From Ridgeia piscesae (Eukaryota > Annelida > Polychaeta > Sabellida > Siboglinidae): a stretch of 64,000 nucleotides of DNA. Below the pieces are notes generated by a model. That model was not told the origin of the DNA, made no database searches, and was given only the letters and a program-made list of their open reading frames with translations. This document shows, piece after piece, positions 45,901-55,500 of this stretch (positions within the stretch are counted from its first letter, which is position 1; each line of letters begins with the position of its first letter). The position numbers and the translations under genes are program-made. The stretch is from contig JAODUO010000073.1 of the NCBI GenBank assembly GCA_025642075.2, positions 1 to 64,000 on the forward strand, written 5' to 3'.

Positions 45901-46617
45901 CTCTATTAGTTAGTGCTCCTGCTGGTCACTCTTCTCTATTAGTTAGTGCTCCTGCTGGTCACTCTTCTCTATTAGTTAGTGCTCCTGCTGGTCACTCTTC
46001 TCTATTAGTTAGTGCTCCTGCTAGTCACTCTTCACTATTAGTTAGTGCTCCTGGTGGTCACTCTTCTCTATTAGTTAGTGCTCCTGGTGGTCACTCTTCT
46101 CTATTAGTTAGTGATCCTGGTGGTCACTCTTCTCTATTAGTTAGTGCTACTGGTGGTCACTCTTCTCTATTAGTTAGTGCTCCTGGTGGTCACTCTTCTC
46201 TATTAGTTAGTGCTCCTGCTTGTCACTCTTCTCTATTAGTTAGTGATCCTGCTGGTCACTCTTCTCTGTTAATTAGTGCTCCTGGTGGTCACTCTTCTCT
46301 ATTAGTTAGTGCTCCTGGTGGTCACTCTTCTCTATTAGTTAGTGCTCCTGCTGGTCACTCTTCTCTATTAGTTAGTGCTCCTGGTGGTCACTCTTCTCTA
46401 TTAGTTAGTGCTCCTGCTGGTCACTCTTCTCTGTTAGTTAGTGCTCCTGCTGGTCACTCTTCTCTATTAGTTAGTGCTCCTGGTGGTCACTCTTCTCTAT
46501 TAGTTAGTGCTCCTGCTGGTCACTCTTCTCTATTAGTTAATGATCCTGCTGGTCACTCTTCTCTATTAGTTAGTGCTCCTGGTGGTCACTCTTCTCTATT
46601 AGTTAGTGCTCCTGCTG
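42936..46617. repeat. 33-bp minisatellite
   Basis: About 111 units of 33 bp, GTGCTCCTGCTGGTCACTCT followed by TCTCTATTAGTTA. Variation is concentrated at the GCTCCTG(C/G/T)TGG positions, with GATCC and GCTACT variants. Many units between 45065 and 45300 lack one base (CCTGTGG). A block at about 46060-46350 repeats the order of variants seen at about 43695-43985. One frame reads GHSSLLVSAPA repeatedly but is not a gene. Confidence 0.97.
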
Positions 46618-48638
46618 ATCCTCTGCCCCTACTGGCCACTGTCCATGTGTCGGACAATGGGTTATGTTCCTTCTTTAATGCTTTGAATAAGGACAATCAA
46701 GTGATACTTGTAAGTAAACACGGTGCTTTGTAGCTATGAAGTAACTTATCGTGGCTAGAAGACTGTCAACACAGTCATTCTTCGAACGTTTGTTTGGTGT
46801 TGCTTGGGGTTGTTCACATCACACTCAGTGGTGCTGGTGACAGGGATCACTGACACATCTGTGCTGGTGCTGGGTCTTGGTGAGGACTTCAAACTGTCAT
46901 TTTCAATGTTTACTGGTTTTATGTGGTGTACAAATGACTATTTAAATTAATTATGTACAAGGAGGTACATTTATTCATTTTCAACATGCATATTTCCTTT
47001 GTAAAGGCTATAATGGGGTGCGGGTGTAACAGATCTTTAAGGACACCATAAATGATAAATATCTAACCTTGCTATAACCTTATTTGTACATTTTAAATTC
47101 ATTGGTTTTAAAAGATGACACAAAAATTGCTTATGTATTATCTCAGTAACAATCACAACATACCAAGTTGGACACTGATGGACACAGTCACACAGAGTCA
47201 CATGTGGGCGCAAGAATTCATCCAGTGGTTGGAGATGAACCCAACTACTCTTGTACACCTCGTCTGTCCCAGATCCACTTCCTTGAGAACATCACATCTT
47301 GTTCAAATCTCTAGCATGTGTTGTCCTCAAATTCTATATTTCTTCAGTATATCTTGCTCTGTAAACCAACATTTAAGCATCTCGGTAGAAAAACTCAAAA
47401 TATAATTGCCGTATGGTCAGGATGCTCCTCTGCCTGAATGCATTTTGTTTTTTTAGACAAAACTATTTATCAGTTAGTAAAATAGCTTCTTGTAGAAGGG
47501 TCATGTACTCCTGCACCCCATTTCCACTTATTTCTAGAGAGTATGACATCACAAACAACATAGGATTGACAATAATTAAATCATCGGGACATTCTGAAAT
47601 GTCATTTCTATATTAATTTTGCATTTAATATGTAATGTTTCAATATCTCCAATTGCATTATCTGTTATATACTGTACATAGGTTTGACAATAGTAAAATC
47701 ACTGGGGCATTCCGACCAAATGTGGTGCATTGCTACTATAGTCTTGGAACATGTGACTATTCCTTTGGTTTTTGGAACATTCTGACTATGTGACTCGTAC
47801 ATTGCGACTAGGTTTGGGGCAAACAGGTAGTGGGACATTCAGGCATTGGGGCTTCCGACTCTAATTCGTCCTGGTTAGGAAAGTGTGTACTTTCTGTCGA
47901 ATCCAACCCCACCTCGACTTCTCCACTATAACAACACTTTTAATTATTTTGTAATTCTACATGATTTAAGACATATTTACATTTAAAAGAAGCATGTTTG
48001 GGCCCCAAATATCGCTACTTGTCTAAACATATACAACGCTGCAATATTGCTCATTTCATCGTATGGTACAAAATGGGTCGATATTTGACTCTCAAACATA
48101 CGACATTTGTAACCGTAAATATGCCTTAGATGATACTGACTGGATGATGTAACACAATCGACTTTAAAACATATGTTCAGTTGAATTATAATCGTTAAAT
48201 CGAGTCAGGTCCTGATTCAACAAAACTGTGCCTGTTGAAGCTGTGAAAGAAACTACATTATCAACATCTTTTTACAAAACAATGCCATCGTTCCAGCTCT
48301 CGTCCATGCCTTGTCCCTATATTTATCGCATGTGTTGTCTACTTATCGTCACCGTTGGTCATAGTAGCTAACAGACTTGACACAAAGTTCCTTCGGTACC
48401 CAATTTATCATCAGTTTTCTCAAATCTAGCCAAATGACACTTCCGTTGTTGAAATTCCTACCAATGGTTACTATGTTTAAAGCGCATGAAGAGTTAAGGC
48501 CACGCATAACTGCTACTTATTTACTTTAGTTTTACTGGGTTTGGGTGAATAGGCCAAGTGGAATAATAAATTGATTATTGGGTATCTAGGTTTCATTTTA
48601 GGAAATTAAATATGCTTGCAGACGCTGCATGTCAGCTG
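46618..48638. other. Unique sequence, no gene found
   Basis: The last array unit runs in frame into a short open stretch (DPLPLLATVHVSDNG, then LCSFFNALNKDNQVIL) that stops at a donor-like CTTGTAAGT at about 46708. No family was recognised. The remainder has only short frames and the dispersed repeat at 47405-47870. Confidence 0.4.
47405..47870. repeat. Second copy of the AGTCGCAATG-type dispersed repeat
   Basis: It starts with GTCAGGATGCTCCTCTGCCT and ends in a series of AACATTCTGACTATG, ACATTGCGACTAGG and GGGACATTCAGGCATTGGGG motifs, related to those at 8225-8430. Probably two diverged copies of one internally repetitive element. Confidence 0.45.
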
Positions 48639-48833
48639 TCACCACATTTGTAACTCGCCTGTCATCTCGTTCTCGTGATTCACCTCCATTCGGACTACAA
48701 TCGATCGCAGAGCAGCTAATTTTACTTCCTTCTTGTGATATGACTCCAATAAAATATTCCATAAACAGTCGAAACCCTGGAAATACTCTATGAACGGTGC
48801 TGTATGTTCGTCACTTAACTTCAATGACGCCAT
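48639..48833 (-). CDS. MADF-like domain start
   Basis: The ATG at 48833 has a strong context (AATAATGG). The frame encodes 64 residues with FIEYFQGFDCLWNILLESY, then HKKEVKLAALRSIVVRM. The order of 'LI..V...P.LW......Y' and 'K..A...I' fits the MADF (Adf-1/BESS) DNA-binding fold, but the second half is missing. MADF proteins often accompany PIF/Harbinger elements, and a Harbinger transposase lies 2.7 kb away on the same strand, so this may be part of it or the first exon of a host gene. The stop at 48639 may be read only if no intron intervenes. Confidence 0.45.
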   Translation of the reverse strand: MASLKLSDEHTAPFIEYFQGFDCLWNILLESYHKKEVKLAALRSIVVRMEVNHENEMTGELQMW

Positions 48834-49605
48834 TATTTGCCTGGAATTGCATGATTTTGATTGGTCCTCTTAATTCAAAAAGAAGCTGGTTGAAAGCAGT
48901 CTTGCAGAAAAAATATAGAACATGTCCTATTCCTTTCGACGTCGAACGTAACTGTCGAATTTGACGGCGATTGCTTTCAATCCCGCATCCACACTAGCCA
49001 ATCTGGTCTCTTTAAATTACTTTCGATGTTCAACACAGATTGAACATTGTGGCACACTCTGCTAAAAGTGTTTAACAAATAACCTTCATACCCTGCTGAT
49101 GCTTATACTGGCAGAGACCTGAGCTTGTTTGCTACAATAAATAAACGAGTTATTGTTGTTGATAAAGGTCATTTAATAAATGTACTCAGGATGTATACAA
49201 ACTCCTCAAGACAATATAGATACAGTTATTAAATTACAATATTAGCAAAGGTGGGGTGTTATATAATTTCCCCCACCCTGTAACAAATTATGCTAATACA
49301 CACAAATGATGCAAGTAAAGAACAAGAAATATATGCAAAGCTAGCGTCGACTGTGACCAACTCACTAATAATTAATACAGCATACATGTAGACTAAGCCG
49401 AAACAGTAAGTGGATGTACTAAAGCAATGTAAATCCAACGACACAATCAAATCGAATAAACCAATAGTCAGGCATAGTACATTGCACAAACGAAACATTC
49501 AAAGGAGTAAATGATGGTAGCAATGGAGGGGTGAAAAGTCAATCTTCCTTTGTGTTGCGAAATACTAACGACTTGCGTAGCTATAATTTCAGCACAAAGG
49601 AGTCG
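48834..49605. other. No gene seen
   Basis: Unique AT-rich sequence without recognisable coding or repeat structure. Confidence 0.4.
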
Positions 49606-51052
49606 AGCTGTCAGTGCGAATCCACTGTACATGTGCTGCACCAGCTACTGTCAGTGCGAATCCACTGTACGTGTGCTGCACCAGCTACTGTCAGTGCGAA
49701 TCCACTGTATGTGTGCGCACCAGCTGCTGTCAGTGCGCACCCACCATATGTGCTGCACCAGCTGCTGTCAGTGCGCACCCACCATACATGTGCTGCACCA
49801 GCTGCTGTCAGTGCGCACCCACCATACATGTGCTGCACCAGCTGCTGTCAATGCGCACCCACCATACGTGTGCTGCACCAGCTGCTGTCAGTGCGCACCC
49901 ACCATACATGTGCTGCACCAGCTGCTGTCAGTGCGCACCCACCATACATGTGCTGCACCAGCTGCTGTCAATGCGCACCCACCATACGTGTGCTGCACCA
50001 GCTGCTGTCAGTGCGCACCCACCATACATGTGCTGCACCAGCTGCTGTCAGTGCGCACCCACCATACATGTGCTGCACCAGCTGCTGTCAATGCGCACCC
50101 ACCATACATGTGCTGCACCAGCTGCTGTCAATGCGCACCCACCATACATGTGCTGCACCAGCTGCTGTCAATGCGCACCCACCATACATGTGCTGCACCA
50201 GCTGCTGTCAGTGCGCACCCACCATACATGTGCTGCACCAGCTGCTGTCAATGCGCACCCACCATACATGTGCTGCTCCAGCTGCTGTCAATGCGCACCC
50301 ACCATACATGTGCTGCACCAGCTGCTGTCAATGCGCACCCACCATACATGTGCTGCACCAGCTGCTGTCAATGCGCACCCACCATACATGTGCTGCTCCA
50401 GCTGCTGTCAATGTGCACCCACCATAAATGTGCTGCACCAGCTGCTGTCAGTGCGCACCCACCATACATGTGCTGCACCAGCTGCTGTCAATGCGCACCC
50501 ACCATACATGTGCTGCACCAGCTGCTGTCAATGCGCACCCACCATACATGTGCTGCACCAGCTGCTGTCAGTGCGCACCCACCATATGTGTGCTGCACCA
50601 GCTGCTGTCAGTGCGCACCCACCATACATGTGCTGCACCAGCTGCTGTCAGTGAACACCCACCATACGTGTGCTGCACCAGCTGCTGTCAGTGAACACCC
50701 ACCATATGTGTGCTGCACCAGCTGCTGTCAGTGAACACCCACCATACGTGTGCTGCACCAGCTGCTGTCAATGAACACCCACCATACGTGTGCTGCACCA
50801 GCTGCTGTCAGTGAACACCCACCATATGTGTGCTGCACCAGCTGCTGTCAATGAACACCCACCATACGTGTGCTGCACCAGCTGCTGTCAGTGCGCACCC
50901 ACCATACGTGTGCTGCACCAGCTGCTGTCAATGAACACCCACCATACGTGTGCTGCACCAGCTGCTGTCAGTGAACACCCACCATATGTGTGCTGCACCA
51001 GCTGCTGTCAATGAACACCCACCATACGTGTGCTGCACCAGCTGCTGTCAGA
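49606..51052. repeat. 40-bp minisatellite
   Basis: About 36 units of 40 bp, CCACCATACATGTGCTGCAC followed by CAGCTGCTGTCAATGCGCAC. There are three zones: the first three units have GTGCGAATCCACTGTA, the middle (49730-50640) has (G/A)TGCGCACCC, and the last part (50650-51050) has (G/A)TGAACACCC. Since 40 is not a multiple of three, each frame cycles through all three translations without stops, which explains the long cysteine-rich ORFs. Confidence 0.97.
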
Positions 51053-51222
51053 GACACACCCACCGTTTCCACTTTTCGTTTTCTTCTACTCGTGCCTGTT
51101 TGGACGAATGTAAAGTTACTTTGTTTCGTCTCTTGTCCTGTACACTCAGTTTTTCTGTGCATCACACACAGCCCTTTCACATGCCGCAACAATGTTACCA
51201 ACCACTGGAAGTGCAGGTGTAC

Positions 51223-51345
51223 AGGGGCTGGTTTCATAAAGCGTACTTAGACGAAGTGGATTCTTAGCAAGTGCATAAACTCCAATTGTTGCATAGCTAA
51301 GTACATGTAGTTGTGTAAAACTACACAATGCAGGTTTCACGTAGC
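51223..51345. repeat. Possible Harbinger-type terminal sequences
   Basis: GGGGCTGGTTTCATAAAGCG (51224 on) and the reverse-like GCAGGTTTCACGTAGCGCGC (about 51331) both resemble the GG-TTTCA-(A/G)AGC ends common in PIF/Harbinger MITEs. Between them is a palindrome around GTAGTTGTGTAAAACTAC. I could not identify a 3-bp target duplication. Confidence 0.35.
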
Positions 51346-51514
51346 GCGCTTGACCTTTTTCTTAACTAAGGATGACCTTAAATCTGTCATGTGGTAAGAT
51401 TGGCGTCATGATACAGGCAACCCCCGGCATTCCCCTTCACAAATTCTCACTAGAAACAAGGAAACCAGTCTCAGTATGTAGCCACTGGGTGAAGTCTTCA
51501 AGTGGGCTTATACA

Positions 51515-52055
51515 CTACACTCTCGGAATGCATGTGTCGTAAACCGAGCAACGAACAACACCGTTCATGATGCTGGCAGCAGTGTCATAGATTGGCTGAA
51601 TGTTTATTGTATGGTCACTGATTCGTTTCACATAGTCGTACTCGTTAATGGCCAGTGTAGCAATCTTTACATGAATGCAGTCGACACAACCAATAATGTT
51701 AGGAATGTTCACTACCACATGAAATACGACTTTCATGGCTTCCGTTGTGCATGGAAGTGAACGCATCTTGGCACAAGTCGAGTGAATGCTGCAGCTACTA
51801 TGCGCCAGTTCTACAAACTGTTGCTATGGTGATGCCAAATAAATCACAGAATACCAACAGAAAGCTTCCGCACACAAAGAATCGTAACACAACAGAAATT
51901 TGGAATGTTGATGTCAGTGAGCCTGTTTGTTTGGCAACCAAAATGCTGATCAAATTGATTAGGTGCATGATGTCAGCACTATGTAAACAGTACCTCACAA
52001 ACAACTTGGCATCGTTGTACATTTCGATGGGGTGTGACACTCGCTCTCTACACAA
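51515..52055 (-). mobile_element. PIF/Harbinger transposase, frameshifted and incomplete
   Basis: The N-terminal block (52055-51798) has RERVSHPIEMYNDAKLFVRY, HLINLI and VVLRFFVCGSFLLVFCDL, corresponding to the helical region of HARBI1-like nucleases. In another frame (51766-51515) come NIPNIIGCVDCIHVKI (first catalytic Asp, family GC.DGTHI), INEYDYVKRISDHTINIQPI, a YDTAAS and VVRCSVYDTCI, which matches the second Asp block W.GSVHDS.. . The third acidic residue and the C-terminus are not found before the 40-bp array. One frameshift is present. Confidence 0.85.
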
Positions 52056-52244
52056 TCCTCATCTTGGCATGTTTTTTAATCTATGTAATTGTCATAATGC
52101 CGCCATATTTAAATTATCTAAGAACTACTTAGTGGATTTATGCCACGGGTGTTGCTGGCGTAGACTAAGTGGGGCGTTGCGTCTACTGCGTAATGTAAGT
52201 AAGGGACAAGTCCATACACTTGAGACAGCCACCCATGTTTGACT

Positions 52245-52545
52245 GCATCAGAGCCAAGTTGGTGCTCACAACATGGTGCAGTCACTCGATGTTGAGGTCC
52301 TTGGCTCTAAATCAATCAAACACAGAATGGTCAGGTTCTGGAAGGTTTGAATGGCCTCTCCAAAAATCCGGATGTATCACGCTTGATGCAATCTTTGCAC
52401 ATTTTGTTGCTTCATCTTGGTACAGCAGCTGCTGCATTGGGCAGGCAAGCATGTACTTCGATGTGTAAGGCTTGCCTGAACATGTGGGATTATCTGGATC
52501 ACACTGCCAACATGAAGACGACTTTGATGCATGGAAACTGCACTG
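52245..52545 (-). pseudogene. Fragment of a multi-copy invertebrate gene with two in-frame TGA codons
   Basis: A single frame reads CWQCDPDNPTCSGKPYTSKY, MLACPMQQLLYQDEATKCAK, IASSVIHPDFWRGHSNLPEP, DHSVFD, TGA, FRAKDLNIE, TGA, LHHVVSTNLALMQSNM. I recognise the phrases RGHSNLPE, FR.KD, LH..VSTNL from a widespread uncharacterised multi-copy protein of marine invertebrates. At both TGA codons Arg is expected, so CGA to TGA decay is likely. The 37-bp array begins just beyond the upstream (N-terminal) end. Confidence 0.6.
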
Positions 52546-55500
52546 GCCACCGTCCTAGCTGTGTATGTGTGCAGCGATGTTGGCCACCTTCCTAGCTGTG
52601 TGTGTCTGCAGTGATGTTGGCCACCGTCCTAGCTCTGTGTGTCTGCAGTGATGCTGGCCACCGTCCTAGCTGTGTATGTGTGCAGTGATGTTGGCCACCG
52701 TCCTAGCTCTGTGTGTCTGCAGTGATGTTGGCCACCGTCCTAGCTGTGTGTGTCTGCAGTGATGTTAGCCACCGTCCTAGCTGTGTATGTCTGCAGTGAT
52801 GTTAGCCACCATCCTAGCTGTGTATGCCAGCAGTGATGCTGGCCACCGTCCTAGCTGTGTACGTGTGCAGTGATGTTGGCCACCGTCCTAGCTGTGTATG
52901 CCAGCAGTGATGCTGGCCACCGTCCTAGCTGTGTATGTGTGCAGCGATGTTGGCCACCGTCCTAGCTGTGTATGCCAGCAGTGATGTTGGCCACCGTCCT
53001 AGCTGTGTATGTCTGCAGTGATGCTGGCCACCGTCCTAGCTCTGTGTGTCTGCAGTGATGTTGGCCACCGTCCTAGCTGTGTATGCCAGCAGTGATGTTG
53101 GCCACCTTCCTAGCTCTGTATGCCAGCAGTGATGCTGGCCACCGTCCTAGCTGTGTATGTGTGCAGCGATGTTGGCCACCGTCCTAGCTGTGTATGCCAG
53201 CAGTGATGTTGGCCACCGTCCTAGCTGTGTATGCCAGCAGTGATGCTGGCCACCGTCCTAGCTGTGTATGTGTGCAGCGATGTTGGCCACCGTCCTAGCT
53301 GTGTATGCCAGCAGTGATGTTGGCCACCGTCCTAGCTGTGTATGTGCAGCGATGTTGGCCACCATCCTAGCTGTGTATGTCTGCAGTGATGTTGGCCACC
53401 ATCCTAGCTGTGTATATCTGCAGCGATGTTGGCCACCGTCCTAGCTGTGTATGTCTGCAGTGATGTTGGCCACCATCCTAGCTGTGTATATCTGCAGCGA
53501 TGTTGGCCACCGTCCTAGCTGTGTATGTCTGCAGCGATGTTGGCCACCGTCCTAGCTGTGTATGCCAGCAGTGATGTTGGCCACCGTCCTAGCTGTGTAT
53601 GTGTGCAGCGATGTTGGCCACCTTCCTAGCTGTGTGTGTCTGCAGTGATGTTGGCCACCGTCCTAGCTCTGTGTGTCTGCAGTGATGCTGGCCACCGTCC
53701 TAGCTGTGTATGTGTGCAGTGATGTTGGCCACCGTCCTAGCTCTGTGTGTCTGCAGTGATGTTGGCCACCGTCCTAGCTGTGTGTGTCTGCAGTGATGTT
53801 GGCCACCGTCCTAGCTGTGTATGCCAGCAGTGATGTTGGCCATCGTCCTAGCTGTGTATGCCAGCAGTGATGTTGGCCACCTTCCTAGCTGTGTATGCTA
53901 GCAGTGATGTTGGCCACCGTCCTAGCTGTGTATGCCAGCAGTGATGTTGGCCACCTTCCTAGCTGTGTATGCCAGCAGTGATGTTGGCCACCTTCCTAGC
54001 TGTGTATGTCTGCATTGATGTTGGCCACCGTCCTAGCTGTGTATGTCTGCAGCGATGTTGGCCACCGTCCTAGCTGTGTGTGTCTGCAGTGATGTTGGCC
54101 ACCGTCCTAGCTGTGTATGTCTGCAGTGATGTTGGCCACCGTCCTAGCTCTGTGTGTCTGCAGTGATGTTGGCCACCGTCCTAGCTCTGTGTGTCTGCAG
54201 TGATGTTGGCCACCATCCTAGCTGTGTATGCCAGCAGTGATGCTGGCCACCGTCCTAGCTGTGTACGTGTGCAGTGATGTTGGCCACCGTCCTAGCTGTG
54301 TATGCCAGCAGTGATGCTGGCCACCGTCCTAGCTGTGTATGTGTAGCAGCGATGTTGGCCACCGTCCTAGCTGTGTATGCCAGCAGTGATGTTGGCCACC
54401 GTCCTAGCTGTGTATGTCTGCAGCGATGTTGGCCACCATCCTAGCTGTGTATGCCAGCAGTGATGTTGGCCATCGTCCTAGCTGTGTATGCCAGCAGTGA
54501 TGTTCGCCACCTTCCTAGCTGTGTATGCTAGCAGTGATGTTGGCCACCATCCTAGCTGTGTACATCTGCAGCGATGTTGGCCACCATCCTAGCTGTGTAT
54601 GCCAGCAGTGATGTTGGCCACCTTCCTAGCTGTGTATGTCTGCAGTGATGTTGGCCACCGTCCTAGCTGTGTATGCCAGCAGTGATGTTGGCCACCATCC
54701 TAGCTGTGTATGTCTGCAGCAATGTTGGCCACCATCCTAGCTGTGCATGCCAGCAGTGATGTTGGCCATCGTCCTAGCTGTGTATGCCAGCAGTGATGTT
54801 GGCCACCTTCCTAGCTGTGTATGCTAGCAGTGATGTTGGCCACCGTCCTAGCTGTGTATGCCAGCAGTGATGTTGGCCACCTTCCTAGCTGTGTATGCCA
54901 GCAGTGATGTTGGCCACCGTCCTAGCTGTGTATGTCTGCAGTGATGTTGGCCACCGTCCTAGCTTTGTATGTCTGCTGCGATGTTGGCCACCGTCCTAGC
55001 TGTGTATGTGTGCAGTGATGTTGGCCACTGTCCTAGCTGTGTATGCCAGCAGTGATGTTGGCCATCGTCCTAGCTGTGTATGCCAGCAGTGATATTGGCC
55101 ACCGTCCTAGCTGTGTATGTCTGCAGTGATGTTGGCCACCGTCCTAGCTGTGTATGTCTGCAGCGATGTTGGCCACCGTCCTAGCTGTGTATGTGTGCAG
55201 TGATGTTGGCCACCTTCCTAGCTGTGTATGCCAGCAGTGATGTTGGCCACCGTCCTAGCTGTATATGCTAGCAGTGATGTTGGCCACCTTCCTAGCTGTG
55301 TATGCCAGCAGTGATGTTGGCCACCTTCCTAGCTGTGTATGCTAGCAGTGATGTTGGCCACCTTCCTAGCTGTGTATGTCTGCAGTGATGTTGACCACCT
55401 TCCTAGCTGTGTATGTCTGCAGTGATGTTGGCCACCTTCCTAGCTGTGTATGCTAGCAGTGATGTTGGCCACCTTCCTAGCTGTGTATGTCTGCAGTGAT

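Noticed and set aside
49531..51014. Cysteine-rich ORFs of 298-394 codons
   Set aside because: They are translations of the 40-bp array, which is open in all three plus frames.
13196..52545. In-frame TGA codons as selenocysteine
   Set aside because: They occur in otherwise decayed relics at probable Arg sites; no SECIS-like element or Cys-equivalent position was seen.
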